Positions 23,488-35,160 of a DNA stretch of 64,000 nt are shown here, one piece after another (position 1 is the first letter of the stretch; each line of letters starts with the position of its first letter). The notes beneath the pieces were generated by a model. That model saw nothing but the letters and a program-made list of their open reading frames with translations. It did no database searches and had not been told where the DNA came from. Origin of the DNA: Ryuthela nishihirai (taxonomy: Eukaryota > Arthropoda > Arachnida > Araneae > Heptathelidae); NCBI GenBank assembly GCA_038380435.1, contig JAWZYU010000017.1, forward strand, positions 19,343,283 to 19,407,282, given 5' to 3'. The position numbers and the translations under genes are program-made.

Positions 23488-23876
23488 GGGGCGGGAGTGG
23501 CTCAGTCGGTAGCGCGCCAGGCTCGTAAACTGCAGTTCTCAGGTTCGAGTCCCAATTGGGTTAGCGTTGAGAATTATCTCCGCAAAACTCCCCGCCCTGT
23601 CCACTGTCAGTAGGGGACACCGATGGGCTTGGAAAGGTCACCGTCCGTCGTTAAGCCGTTAAGGACGTTAAGCCGTGGACTCGTGTGCGGGAGAGCCATA
23701 CCCTGTGCACGTTAAAGAACACACAGGATGGCATTGACGGGAGGCTACCATCTGTCTCCTAATAGCTGTTCCAGTGGGTCTCCCCAACGTTCTCTGAGCC
23801 TTCGGGGTCCTTGTGACCTGGCCATTTAGCCCCTGTATGCAAAAAAGTGCCGCTCAGAGGTAAAACAACCCAACCT
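23488..23876 (+). mobile_element. SINE-A, full length
   Basis: Head, body and tail are present with an internal duplication of TTAAGCCG near 23650. The flanks (CAAACAGAGG and CAAAGAGG) are similar but not identical. Confidence 0.9.
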
Positions 23877-24194
23877 ACCTCAAAGAGGTTTTAGTTTCCG
23901 TTATTGTCGGGTGGCCCAAAATACCTCGGCCGGTTATTGCTTAAGAATTTCGTAATTTGAAATATTTATTCATTGTTTCGCCATATCAAGCACGTAATGC
24001 AATTTCTGTCATATTTATTGATCTCAAAAGGTTATATCTATAAAATTGAGTTATACGCCACCTGACCAAATCATTATAAACGCTGCAAAATGACAATGTA
24101 TGCAAAATTTCTTACTGACGTAAGTATGCTACGTCACTACGAAGTCCTATAAGAGTTATAAAGCCATGGTGGAAAAAGTCAATTGCGACATGGA

Positions 24195-24285
24195 TAAAAA
24201 AGGCTGATGTGGCTGACTTCGAAAGGATATCATCGTTGGAGCACGATGGACAGGAGGATCCCCAAAGGAGGTGATGGAACTCGGC
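24195..24285 (+). pseudogene. Tc1-like transposase N-terminal remnant, frameshifted
   Basis: About 30 codons resemble the first helix-turn-helix region of Tc1-like transposases: DFER in one frame, then IIVGARWTGGSPKEVMEL after a frameshift at about 24224. In intact relatives this part binds the element ends. Here an in-frame stop also precedes it. It runs directly into the 66-bp array, so the catalytic DDE domain is absent and the element cannot mobilise itself. Confidence 0.6.
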
Positions 24286-24288
24286 CAA

Positions 24289-25145
24289 AAAAAGAGAGCT
24301 CCTGTATTTCATCAGCTGAGAGAGATGACTGCTAGCAATCCATTCATCGAGAAGCACAAGAGAGCTCCTATATTTCCTCAGCTGAAAGAAATGACTGTTG
24401 GCAATCCATTCAAGTGAAGAAAAAGAGAGCTCCGATATTTCATCAGCTGAGAGAGATGACTTCTAGCAATCCATTCATCGAGAAGCACAAGAGAGCTCCT
24501 ATATTTCCTCAGCTGAGAGAAATGACTGTTGGCAATCCAACGTGAAGAAAAAGAGAGCTCCTGTATTTCATCAGCTGAGAGAGATGACTGTTAGCAATCC
24601 ATTCATCGAGAAGCACAAGAGAGCTCCTATATTTCCTCAGCTGAGAGAAATGACTGTTGGCAATCCATTCAACGTGAAGAAAAGGAGAGCTCCTGTATTT
24701 CATCAGCTGAGAGAGATGACTGCTAGCAATCCATTCATCGAGAAGCACAAGAGAGCTCCTATATTTCCTCAGCTGAGAGAAATGACTGTTGGCAATCCAT
24801 TCAACGTGAAGAAAAGGAGAGCTCCTGTATTTCATCAGCTGAGAGAGATGACTGCTAGCAATCCATTCATCGAGAAGCACAAGAGAGCTCCTATATTTCC
24901 TCAGCTGAGAGAAATGACTGTTGGCAATCCATTCAACGTGAAGAAAAGGAGAGCTCCTGTATTTCATCAGCTGAGAGAGATGACTGCTAGCAATCCATTC
25001 ATCGAGAAGCACAAGAGAGCTCTTATATTTCCTCAGCTGAGAGAAATGACTGTTGGCAATCCATTCAACGTGAAGAAAAAGGGAGCTCCGATATTTCATC
25101 AGCGGAAAGAGATGACTGCTAGCAATCCATTCAACGAGAACTATG
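24289..25145. repeat. 66-bp / 132-bp tandem array, about 13 monomers
   Basis: Two alternating 66-bp monomers, each containing GAGAGCTCC and CAGCTGAGAGA, form 132-bp dimers. The period is 22 codons, so long ORFs stay open on both strands (24542..25165 + and 24509..25099 -). The + frame repeats RAPVFHQLREMTASNPF alternating with RAPIFPQLREMTVGNPF. A 4-bp loss at about 24415 and a deletion at 24540 break the frame in the first copies. No promoter, signal peptide or family match supports a protein. Confidence 0.9.
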
Positions 25146-25220
25146 CGCAGAGATTGAAAAGTTGACAGTTTGACGATGAATATTAAGTAGGTGTTTATAA
25201 GAATTTGACCAGGTATTGTA

Positions 25221-25504
25221 CGTTGCTTTCCATTACAGTCACAAATGCATTCAAAATGGTATTAAGTCAACGACCTCCGATTTGAGAACACATTATTTAC
25301 TAGTAATAAATAACTATTACAGAAATATTTAGAGATTATAATTTAGGAAGCAATAAAAGAAACTATTAGAACAGTGATTGATAAGATTGGAAAACTTTTT
25401 TAGGCCAAAAATTCCAAAAAGAAACTCAACCATAACGTCAATGACCAAAAAAGCATTGAAATAACCACACACCTTTAATACACTTAAAAAGAGAAAAAAC
25501 AATG
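25221..25504. other. Unassigned AT-rich DNA
   Basis: No gene or repeat was recognised. Confidence 0.4.
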
Positions 25505-25539
25505 TTACTTTCTAAAGAAGAATGAAAAGCGAAACAATC

Positions 25540-25895
25540 CCTTTTGCGGTTTTGGCAACGTTACAACTGAATTGTTGCCGAGAAGTAGAACCGGACTAAG
25601 TCGGGGCCAAGCCTTCGCTTCCCGTCCGATATCTGTGCGCGAGCGGCATTTTCCCTTGTAAGAGTCCGCCCTCGCGCCCTGCCCCGCGGGCAGTTCCACA
25701 CGTGCCCGCATTCCCCCGCGTACCGTGCTAACAATGGCTGTCTCTGGTAGTCCGCCCTTGAGCTGTGTGCGGCGAACAGGAAGCCGAAACTGAAATGATT
25801 TTGGTCTGGTGCGATTGCTTCGCGGAGACGCCAAAAGAGAGACCTTTCGCGCTCAAGGGAACGTGCTGCCCGGGGTCACTGAACTGCACACTTCA
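25540..25895 (+). promoter_or_regulatory. CpG-rich patch ending in a good splice-donor motif
   Basis: This is one of the strongest CpG-rich islands in the window (GCGCGAGCGGC, CCCCGCGGGC and others). It ends at TTCA/GTAAGTAT, with GT at 25896. It could be a promoter with a non-coding first exon. No ORF on + is credible; a 109-aa ORF on - (25505..25834) is Arg-rich, as expected of GC-rich DNA. Confidence 0.3.
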
Positions 25896-26149
25896 GTAAG
25901 TATCGAAGAAGGCTGAACCCTGCAATGGGAAAAATTAACTAATGGATTTTGTTTCGTTTACGAAATATATTGTCCTAATATTTACTTTAACTATTAATCA
26001 TGGAACTAATTACAAATGCAGGGAAGGTTCAGTGTATTGCGTGGCATTGAAAAAACAAGTAGCGCTTATATTTTCTTTTTTAAAGAATGATAAATAAAAT
26101 TAACCAATTAGATTAATAGGAAATGCTTACATTCATCTGTTACGAATTT

Positions 26150-26470
26150 GCAATCGGTAGCCAAATGGTTAGCGCGCTTGGCTAATGATGAAGGGACCTG
26201 AGTTCGAGACTGGTTTAAGCGAATACATTAAAGTATAGATGTTTCCTTCTTTGTATTGCCTTCCCACAGATCTCCTCTACAGCAGAATTTTAATGAGAGG
26301 CACTCTCTTAAAAAAGATATCGTCTCTAAGATATCGTCTGGTTACCAGAAAGCAGAATCCAATTCACATCGGCCCCTTTACTACGGATTGCTGAGACCCT
26401 TTGACTAGAATCTTGACGCCAACGTGGACATCCACTTATTCTAAGTTACAAAGCATAATAAATAAAAACC
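26150..26470 (+). mobile_element. SINE-B-like, old and diverged
   Basis: The head AAATGGTTAGCGCGCTTGGC and AGTTCGAGAC are recognisable, followed by a decayed body and a trailing AATAAATAAAAACCTCC. Confidence 0.6.
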
Positions 26471-27673
26471 TCCTCCTGATAGTGTGAAAATGATAGGTTT
26501 ATGCTTACAGAGAGATTATCTTTTGAAATATGTATCATGTTTCACATTCACTCCTCTTCCTAGTGGGTTGGAAGTGGTAGTGGTTGCACTTTATAGTTCG
26601 CAAGTTACAAGAGTAGACAGTTATTCTATACGTTATAATTTTTGCAATGGGATCGTCTTTCGTCGGCTGTAAATGAAGCAACCTATTTCTTGAGCGTTCT
26701 CCACACCTGTTATATATCAGTGGAGGTAATTAAGCTTTTATTTTGCGCGGTGAGATTCTGTCCACGTTAAGTAAGCTAAAGCAAATCACCCGAAGTGATT
26801 TGCAGCGACCACTTTACCTCAAGCAAAGCGGTAATGCCAATGCACGATTTTGTTCAAATGGGACCATTTTTACACCTTTTTTACTTTTCTGACCCTGCGG
26901 GTGTCTGCTGACCATCCCCTGACGAAAACAGATAAATTGAGAGCGACAGGATTTCCTCTGTTCTGCTGATTAAATGGTGCTCATTAGTGTGCTATTCGTC
27001 CAACCTACTCACTGCTGAGAAGTGGGAAATGCTTGTTAAGTGAGAAAGTGAAGTGTTTTTAGAAGTCATCGGCAAGATGATAATTGTTCCTTCGAGGCGT
27101 TTCTTCGTGTTGTTCACAACCAAGTCGGTCAGGTCAGAGACTGCGAAACTCCGGATGCGAATCGTAAACCTCTTAAGGAAGGAAAACCAGTTCATGTATC
27201 CACAGATGAACTAAGAGGAGGAGGGGCCTGTGTAATAATGATAAACGGAACAGTGGCAAAGATATAAACCACAAAATATTTTGCATTAATATTTTTAACA
27301 TCGTCACTGAAAAGGAAGGGGAACTAAAAATACATTTTGCCGGTGACGGATTTACTGCAGCACAGGTCTAGAAGGTGCTGGCCTGGGACCTCGATATTCA
27401 TGGAGGAGGAGGGGGAGGGGGGGCTGAAAATAGTCAAACTTCGTTTTTTTTCAAATTGTTTTTAGAAAAATATTTCACAATCAGTATAGTCTATCACCTT
27501 GGTACACGTCTAGTCTTTTTATTTGGTTAATATTAAATATGTGTTCTTTATAGTCTAACAAAAAAATTTTTAAATAATTTTTTGTTTCTTTTTTAATATG
27601 GACAAGTTTGTATAATGTTAAATATTCTGTTTATGCATTTTTGTAATTTGTTTAGTTTATTTAAACTGGTGCA
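26471..27673. other. Unassigned DNA
   Basis: No gene was recognised. G-rich AGGAGGAGGGGGAGGGG occurs near 27402. Confidence 0.4.
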
Positions 27674-27681
27674 TGCATACA

Positions 27682-28026
27682 CAGGGCCGGCGCGAAGTGG
27701 GTTCAGCGGGTTCCCCGGAACCTGGCCCCGCAGTTCATCAAACGCTCATCGTAAAAAAAGAAATTTCGGTCAAAAGTGACCGAAGTGGCAAAATGGGTCA
27801 ATTTTGAAGACTTTATTAAAGATTCTGCGAAAAAGGCGAGAAAAAATTATGTAATATTTATAATATACTCGGTGTCCTTGTAAATTGTATGTAGATATGT
27901 ACCGCACTTTGTACCTATAATATATAATTTATTATTATAAAATTTAGAAGTACATATAAATGTGTTTTTTTTTTTGGCCCCGCACAATTTCGTAACTCGG
28001 CCCCGCAAAAGTTCACGTCGGCCCTG
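27682..28026. mobile_element. hAT-like MITE, copy 1, exact 8-bp TSD
   Basis: The left end is CAGGGCCGGCGCGAA and the right end is its near-inverse (GTCGGCCCTG). TGCATACA is duplicated exactly at 27674-27681 and 28027-28034. A second copy lies at 58254. There is no coding capacity. Confidence 0.9.
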
Positions 28027-28034
28027 TGCATACA

Positions 28035-28308
28035 TTTGTTTCATTCGTAAGTACAAAAAATTGTCGATTGCCTACCTCCCCCCCCCCTCCCGGCCTTTTG
28101 TGCCCGGGCTTTCAGATACTTTAATCTGTCACTGCACTGTACTATTTAGTGACAGTAATTTCTAAAAAAAACCCGAAACAGGGTTGTAATCCGCTTCTGT
28201 TGAGCCCAGTCACCCTCACCATTACCCCCGACTTTTGTTCTGATTCGAGGTCTGTAGTTGGCCGACAGTAAGCACGATGCTTAATAGTTTCCTTTTTCAT
28301 TTTTTTCT
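28035..28308. other. Unassigned DNA
   Basis: A C run lies near 28080. No gene was recognised. Confidence 0.4.
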
Positions 28309-28530
28309 TGGAGAAGAATCTTAGAAGCTATTCTTAGCTTTTGCAGGCCTTCTCATACAAGAACATGCCCTACTAAGACCGAAGTCACTGCCACTCCCTC
28401 AGTTAGAGCTTATTTTGCTTTTGCATCTAATTATTTCAAGTGTTTCTTGTCTACAGGACATTTTCCTACGATATTTCATTAGTGAACTGTTGTTCTCCCT
28501 GATGGAAGTAGTCCCTAACCACTAGGCCAG
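28309..28530 (-). mobile_element. SINE-C, copy 1
   Basis: Read on -, GGCCTAGTGGTTAGG begins the element. It shares GAGAAGGCCTGCAAAAGCTA and GTAGGGCATGTTCTTGTATG with the + copy at 34976. The D-arm-like AGTGGTTAGG suggests a tRNA-derived head. Confidence 0.7.
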
Positions 28531-29035
28531 TTAAGACACTAAAATACTTCGTCTAACTAAATTGTATATGATATGTTCCAAAGATAGAATTAAGATTTTC
28601 TTTCAAGTTGGATCTAATAGGGAAGATCTTCTATTTGCCAAATAAATGAAAAATTGTCTCCATATGAAACATAGGAAGTTCAACGAACTGTGCCTTAAAA
28701 TAGTGCCAATTTTATAAGTACAGACATCTTTTCTCTAGTCAGATGATCGTACTATGAAGAGTTTTCTGGCCTTGGTATAGTTAGGAACAAACAAAAAAAG
28801 GTTCCTAGAGTTAAAATGAATAACTCAACGCGTTTGTCGCTAGTTCAAAATTATAGGTAGTGTATTTGAATCTTTTCACGATATTTTGAACATCTGATCT
28901 TTTTAACCGAGATCCTTTTAACTGCTCAAAAGACCTTTATGTTAAGAAGTAAAAAGTTTTTGCCCTGAATTCGAACTTATAGCATGACTAAAGGTATTTG
29001 GAGTAGTGATACAGTATATGTATATGTATAAATAA
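28531..29035. other. Unassigned AT-rich DNA
   Basis: No gene or repeat was recognised. Confidence 0.4.
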
Positions 29036-29104
29036 AAAAAAATAAATACCCCCTCAAGCAGCTGCTTGCCACAGAGGTCTGACAGGAGCCTGTCAGTTTA
29101 TATA
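29036..29104 (-). mobile_element. SINE-B 3' fragment
   Basis: Only the tail and the last 50 bp of the body are present, from CCCCCTCAAGCAGCTGC to CCTGTCAGTTTATAT. Confidence 0.88.
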
Positions 29105-29787
29105 TGTATGTTTTAACTAAAAAATTCATCTTGACAGAAATACTCACACACACGTTTCAAGAATATCTGGTTTGAGTTTTAGCTTTTTGCTGATGAATAA
29201 CTAGCCATAAACCGCAGATAGATTCGGCCTCGTCTTTTTTGCTTGACTCCTAAATAGATGAAGTAGAGGAGATAGTTTCTCTGCCCATCGAACATTCTAG
29301 AGGTGGCCTCCAAGTACCTTTGTAGGACCCTGGATACTCTTAATCCCTTGTAAACGCACTCAGTGTCGATAGGAACAATATACTATGTTGTAAGGAAAGA
29401 ATTCAAATTCTATCTTCCTTTCCTGGTGAATCATTGGTAAATGAAGCCTAGCTTTGTAAATCGTTAGGCCTGTACTTACTGGTCACTGTCAAAACCTCAC
29501 TAAGTCAAAGCACAGAAAAACTGCATAATTTGCAAATTATACGGGATACAAATTCAAATACTTAAGCCCAAGCACGTAGCCAGGCAGGATGGTGAATCTT
29601 GCCTCCCCCATCCCCGCAATTCTACGACGGTAAAATCATTTCGAATATTAAGGTTTAAGAAGCCATCGCATTTTCTGATTTTCACTGCAGTAAAGGTTAA
29701 TTTTGCGAGTATTGACCCCCGCCTCCTCACCCACACACAGACACAAACCTTTAGCACAGATTGAACACGAAATATTTCCCCTCGGTG
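29105..29787. other. Unassigned DNA
   Basis: No gene or repeat was recognised. Confidence 0.4.
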
Positions 29788-29846
29788 TGGCGTATAAACT
29801 GGCAGGCTCCTGTCAGACCTCTGCTTGAGGGGGTATTTATTATTTA
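29788..29846 (+). mobile_element. SINE-B 3' fragment with internal deletion
   Basis: GGCGTATAAACTGGCAGGC to CTTGAGGGGGTATTTATT; the GTGGCAAGCAG part is missing. Confidence 0.82.
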
Positions 29847-31542
29847 TTGTTTAGGTGGTTGCTGACATCAGTGTACTCTCTCATAGCCCTTCATAGCGGC
29901 TTATTTTTACGAAAACTATCGAGATTTTTATTTGCGCTTCGACAAATTTTGGTACCCTATGATTCCCGAGACATTTGAATGGTCCCAAATTTCTTACGCG
30001 GGTCCCTTTTCTGTGACGCCATGTTGAGCTAAAAACGTCAGATTCCTATCTATAATGGACCACTTTAATGAAATAATGATTTTGGGAATGTTGTGATCTG
30101 GCAACGGGAGATTTAAATGTTAAGACTCTGTTTAGAGTTAGGGTCAAACTCCCTAATGACAGCAACAGTGCAAATTTTTTTTTTGCAGCAAGTCCCACTT
30201 TTGGAATTTCAACTTCAAACTAGACACTGCAACTCGGAAGACAACCGAAAACACTGAAATTTTAAAGCTTTTTTCGTGATTTCCGATGTCTGCCACAGAA
30301 ACACAAACGCACATCTCCATTATTACAGATATTTTTTGCATGTATATACTTTATAAGCAGTAAAAGGATATTCTACCTATATTTTTTCTTTCCTTCCATT
30401 ATAATTCCCCCCATCTCCCAACCAGAAATATTTCCTAGATTCGTGTCTTCTTCCACCAATTAAGCCCCAGACTTGGTAACTTTTAGGTCTCTGTTGGTTC
30501 ATCACTTAATTTTCAAGTTGCTGTCGTTTTCTTAATTAACAAAGTCATTAACCGCACCCTTCTGCTTAAAAACCCCGCCTTAAAGCCTTTCTTGGTTATT
30601 AAAAAAAAAAACATTTCTTAAAAAAAAACAAATTTCCATTTCAAAATACCGCATACTTGTCGCATACACAATTTTGAGAACAGCCGCGTGGCCTCTTTTA
30701 AAAGGAGATGCATACGACCCAGCAATCCATGACCCATACGCCAAGTGTAGGGATGAAACAAGATTGTAGTTTTCCAATCCGGATTTATTCCCTTGTTGAA
30801 TCAATTCTTTTTGCATAAAGTACAATGGGGTCATTTCGAACAGAGTAAATTAGAACTGATGGAATAGATCTCTCTTTATGAAACAGATTGAAGCATTACC
30901 ATTGATAATGCTGCTTATGTATTGAGTGTCCTCCTGGCAACCCACTCGCAGAAAGTGTGTTCCTAGATTGGCCATGTGTTTATGGGTCGGGTTCCACCAA
31001 AGCCACACAGTGAATGGGCGTTTCAGTTTGACCTCACGGTTCACGGTTACATCAGCTGTCTTGTGCGATGTTAGAAGGTCCTCGCCGAGTGGTCTTTACT
31101 GTTGACAGATAAAGATGGCTTATTTGCTGCCACAACTCCAAACATGAAGCCATAAGTAAAAGTAAATTATTCAGCTAAGGTAATGTCAGTATTTGACGCG
31201 AATAACCCAAATGGCATTTAGTAGCAAGAAATGCTAATTTTCCTCTGGTCCACTTTTACAAAAATTCCGCTAGGCAATCTTGACCGCGTTTTCGTCACAA
31301 AAAGCTTGTAGAGAATTTTTTATGCATGAATTCTCTAGCTCCATGTTGCATTAATGTAAAATGATAACTTTAACAGTTTTTTCCTCTACAAATTTTCTTC
31401 TTTTATGATTAATAATGGATAATAGTGATTTTTTTTTAAACTTTTTACGTGAAGTTTTGGGAATTTTTGCATACTACTGAATAACATCTATGTTTTCAAG
31501 AACCTTCCGTTTGTTTAAAGGTAATATTTATAATTTATTGTT
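29847..31542. other. Unassigned AT-rich DNA
   Basis: Small ORFs on the - strand lack features. A short segment near 30565-30605 (CCTTAAAGCCT) recurs inside the SINE-A at 31543 and may be a small unknown repeat. Confidence 0.4.
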
Positions 31543-31780
31543 CGGGTTAGGTTGTTTTACCTCTAATCGGCACTTTTTTTTTGCACACCATGGGCTAAAT
31601 GGCCAGGTCACAAGGACCCCGAAAGCTCAGAAGGTTGGGGAAGGGACCCACTGGAACAGCTGTTGAGAGACAGATGGTAGTCTCTCGTCATGGTTCCTTA
31701 TAAACCCCCACCTTAAAGCCTTAGTTAAAAAAAAATGAGTATTTTTTTTAACATCCACAGGGTATGGTTCTCCCGCTCTC
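31543..31780 (-). mobile_element. SINE-A 3' portion, interrupted
   Basis: Tail and body to about 31690, then about 55 bp of foreign sequence, then CATCCACAGGGTATGGTTCT of the body. The head side is lost. Confidence 0.8.
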
Positions 31781-33026
31781 TCCTTTCCCGAAAACTTTTT
31801 TCGCTAAAAAGTATTATATTTTATAATTCATGGAATTGAATGGTTTTATATTCATTATATTTCATAACTTTTTTATTATTTATCACAAAAAATGTGAAAT
31901 ATAAATTAATGATAATTCCAAATCTAAGGGCCATTCAGATGAAACGTGGACAATTATAACTGGATAGTGGACTGAATGATCATTGAGCCCTCACACAGAG
32001 AAGCAGGTATACATAGAAAGAACACCAAAATCGGTTGCATCAGTTTGAATGTGATAGATATGGTGTGACTTTCTGACAAACCTCATAAGATAAAAGCAAC
32101 CAAAATTTAGCAATGTGCAGTATGCTGAAGTTTTAATTTCCCACTCAGGGTTTGCTATTGATTGAGTTTCTGGACATTAATGACGAAATGAACTTAAATG
32201 ATAATGTAAAACTAACTATTAGAATTTCAAAGGAAGCAATAAAGTCTAAGTCCCCAGTATTTTGTTGTTTTTGCTGTATGACATTGTCCTCTCCTCTTAT
32301 ACAATAACAACGTTCTGAAACGATATGTTTCAGAATGGCTGGAACATCCTCCCTATATGTTTCCTTTTTCTCCCCTATTAGATTTTTACATTTCTGGACT
32401 TCTAGAAAAATCTATATCACAGACTTCTTCATGCAACAGCCAAAGTATCTCTAGGAAGAGGATTTTATGTTTGAATAAATACCTCGATAGGCATCTAGAT
32501 TTTGAACAAATCCATGAATAATTTTCCTTCATTTCCGATTTCTCCACTTTCCATTTCAACGGCTCTTGTATAGTGAAAGTAGAAGTAATCCAGGATTCAT
32601 GATTTTTTTTCCCTGCCTTTCTTAGGTAAATGTGCCCAAAGATTTCAAAAAGGTTCCAAAAACGAAGATTCAATTTTTGCAGGTTTCTGCCATAATTCGA
32701 TTCCATCTCTGACAGGTTTTTCACTGCACTAAGATGAGTGACCTTTGAGTGGTTACAATCTCAGAGTGTGATAAGCGTGTTTCGCTGTAAGGTAAAGGGT
32801 ATCTGGGGCAAAGATCCATTTGGGCCTTTCCTACTTCATTTACAATGACATCATGAAAAGGAAAATATTTTTCTATTTTATATTATATATTTTTCTTTTT
32901 CTATTCAATATAACTAGTATCTTAATTCAAATTCAAATCTTCCTTAACTTCTTACCCCGTAATTCAGATAATTGAAGAATTCAGAGGGAGCTGTTCCTAA
33001 TATAATAAAAAAATTTTCCTTTTCAT
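31781..33026. other. Unassigned AT-rich DNA
   Basis: A 112-aa ORF on - (32386..32724) is Lys/Glu-rich without a recognisable domain. Not called. Confidence 0.4.
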
Positions 33027-33190
33027 AATAAAAAAAATAAATACCCCCTCAAGCAGCTGCTTGCCACAGAGGTCTGACAGGAGCCTGTCAGTTTATATGC
33101 CATAGTGGAAGGTCTGAGGATGACAGGACCTCAGCAGAAAAACGACACATATATCCGTGCCATACCCGGGACTCGAACCCAGGTCCCTTG
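33027..33190 (-). mobile_element. SINE-B, head-truncated
   Basis: Tail, body and box B-like region (GGACTCGAACCCAGGTCCC on +) are present. It breaks off before the D-arm. Confidence 0.88.
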
Positions 33191-33199
33191 CATAGCGCT

Positions 33200-33352
33200 A
33201 GATAAAGGGACCTAAGTCAGAGTTCGGATAAGGCTACATCCTTTTCTGTTGCAACGCCATTTCCTTCTGAGGTCGCTCCTTCCTCAAGCATATTATTTTC
33301 GGCTTATTAAACTGACAGCTTCTATCAGACCTCTTTCGTAATCAGCTGATGA
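33200..33352 (+). mobile_element. SINE-B-like fragment, diverged, facing the previous copy
   Basis: It starts in AGATAAAGGGACCTAAG, which matches the middle of the head, and runs to a decayed tail (TCAGACCTCTTTCG). It lies back to back with the inverted copy at 33027. Confidence 0.6.
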
Positions 33353-33500
33353 GATTTTTTTGTTTTCTTTTGAAACATTCTAAATCTTTGATTATTGTAT
33401 AAAGCTTAGTTTTTAAGAGTAGTTAAAATAGAGTTGACATCTCTTCAGCCTTTTAATGTCATAACAGAAACGAATGCTTCTGAAGCGCATTTTTTTTTAA

Positions 33501-33896
33501 ATGAAAAGTTGTCAAGTCAGACAGGGATCGACGAGGGACTGCCAGGGCGTGACATTTGAAAGTAAAGCCACTCTGTCGTGTTCGCTGGAAGCGACGAAAC
33601 TTGTCTTCGACTCCTGCAGTGATTACGAGGAAGTGAAATACTTTCGGCTGGGATGGTTCCGTGAGTGTCTGCCATGCTTGACACTTGAAAGAGATCGGAC
33701 ACTCGAAGAAAAAGGGCAGTATGATGACAACTTCTTGCAGCGGCAAAAGGAAAAGTGTGATATTCAGTTCTTATTCCTCGTGATGGAGTCACGCAACATG
33801 TTCAACATCGATCGCATTAAGATCAAGCCATGTAGAGCGTTGCACGAATGCATTCCCTTTCCCTATGTGAATCTGCTACGCGCTATAATGAAGTAA
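33501..33896 (+). CDS. Doubtful ORF, 131 aa, unknown
   Basis: This non-repeat segment is more GC-rich than its surroundings and encodes a 131-aa ORF with six Cys and many charged residues (for example ERDRTLEEKGQYDD). No signal peptide, membrane segment or known motif is visible. Two ORFs of about 90 residues overlap it on -, as often happens in GC-richer DNA. It could be an exon of a nested gene, a decayed element or chance. Confidence 0.15.
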   Translation: MKSCQVRQGSTRDCQGVTFESKATLSCSLEATKLVFDSCSDYEEVKYFRLGWFRECLPCLTLERDRTLEEKGQYDDNFLQRQKEKCDIQFLFLVMESRNMFNIDRIKIKPCRALHECIPFPYVNLLRAIMK

Positions 33897-34953
33897 GATG
33901 CATGCGCGTGCTCTGATGAACGTATTTCGCTTCGGGTCGTGACGTGAGGAATGGTGTAGCGCGTGCTAAGAGGATGCATTTTAATCTCAATTGAGTGGAA
34001 ACAAAAGGAAGCGAGCGTGAGTTGATTCAGAAGTTGAGGCAAAACGTTGAATTGCCCGAAGAGGTCTCGGTAGATGAGAATCTTCGACGTTAACAGAACC
34101 CGCTCCATTAGCTCTGCCATTCCCATTGTATCGCATAGGTAAAGGGGAAATGGCATCAGTCCTTTTTAGAAATTAAACCGCACGTTTTATCTTCTGGGGA
34201 GTGGCAATACAGAATGGCAAACGTCGACAGCTTCCCAACGATTGAACGAGGTCATGATGCACAAGGTGTAATCACGAATGCAGGACCACCGATCGGAACT
34301 GATTTTATTTTTTTTAAATTAATTGCTCTCCCTTCCTCCCCGTAACACAGAATATTGGAAAAAAAAAACTTTATTTTTTTTAACTTCTTCCATTTTTTTT
34401 TTGTGCAGAACAGAATACTTTCACAAAGATGTGTTAGTATTTCCTTACTGAAATCTTTGGAGTCCTTCTGACCTGTCTATTTAACTCACTATGCAGGGGC
34501 CAATCCTAAGTGTTTTGCTCATTGGCGAAACAACGTTCAGCGATTGATCTATTCGGTGTTTGAGACTTGTTCATGTTTGATATGCTTGCAAAAGTTACGA
34601 AGCGAGCATCTTATAAATTGTTTTAAGATTTTAGTTTTAATTTTCACAGGTTAAATTAGATGCATTGCAAGCTGTAATATCTTAGGTTCAGTAGCACACC
34701 AGGAAATCTCCCCCCTCCCCGCAAGAAATATCACGGGGGGGGGGGTCTTTTGTAAAAAAATCTGTTAGCTTTCAGTTATTGAAGTTTTAAAATCAGATTT
34801 CGTATTAAAACTTTTTCTTAATTTTTAATAATTTAAACTCTTAGAACACAAAGATATTTTACGTAATTATTACACTTTCTATCAAACTTTTACAATTGTA
34901 AACCTAACCACTTTGTAAACCAATTGTAAACCTCCACTACACCTAACCATAAG
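33897..34953. other. Unassigned DNA
   Basis: A decayed SINE-A-like scrap may lie near 34455-34500 (GGAGTCCTTCTGACCTG). Homopolymer T, A and G runs are frequent. Confidence 0.4.
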
Positions 34954-34991
34954 GCCTAACCACTATGCCTTAACTGGCATAGTGGTTAGGC
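34954..34991. repeat. 16-bp perfect hairpin at a SINE-C head
   Basis: GCCTAACCACTATGCC, a 6-nt loop and its exact complement. The right arm is the start of the SINE-C head. Confidence 0.9.
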
Positions 34992-35160
34992 AGCTAGCGA
35001 CTGTTCCAGCAAGGCAAACTTTGTGTGTTGTATTAGCTCTAACTAAGGCAGTGGTCAGCAGTGACTTCGGTCGTAGTAGGGCATGTCCTTGTATGAGAAG
35101 GCCTGTAAAAGCTAGGAGTAGCTTCTAGGATTCTTCTCTGTCCTATATGTCGCAAATAAA
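34976..35160 (+). mobile_element. SINE-C, copy 2
   Basis: GGCATAGTGGTTAGGCAGC begins the copy. The body shares GTGACTTCGGTCGTAGTAGG and GAGAAGGCCTGTAAAAGCTA with the copy at 28309, and it ends in CGCAAATAAATAAAA. Confidence 0.72.

Larger units (their letters stand above)
24056..25218 (+). mobile_element. Tc1/mariner-like element gutted and filled by a tandem array
   Basis: The termini CGCCACCTGACCAAATC and (inverted) CAATACCTGGTCAAATT are flanked by TA (24054-24055 and 25219-25220), as in Tc1 elements. The sub-terminal ATTATAAACGCTGCAAAATG also fits. A transposase fragment remains near the left end, and the rest is a 66-bp array. Confidence 0.78.

Noticed and set aside
24509..25165. 196-aa and 207-aa ORFs on opposite strands
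   Set aside because: Both come from a 66-bp repeat (22 codons), which keeps any stop-free frame open. No gene features support either strand.
33459..33792. Two - strand ORFs opposite the 131-aa ORF
   Set aside because: Shadows of a GC-richer segment with no recognisable domain.
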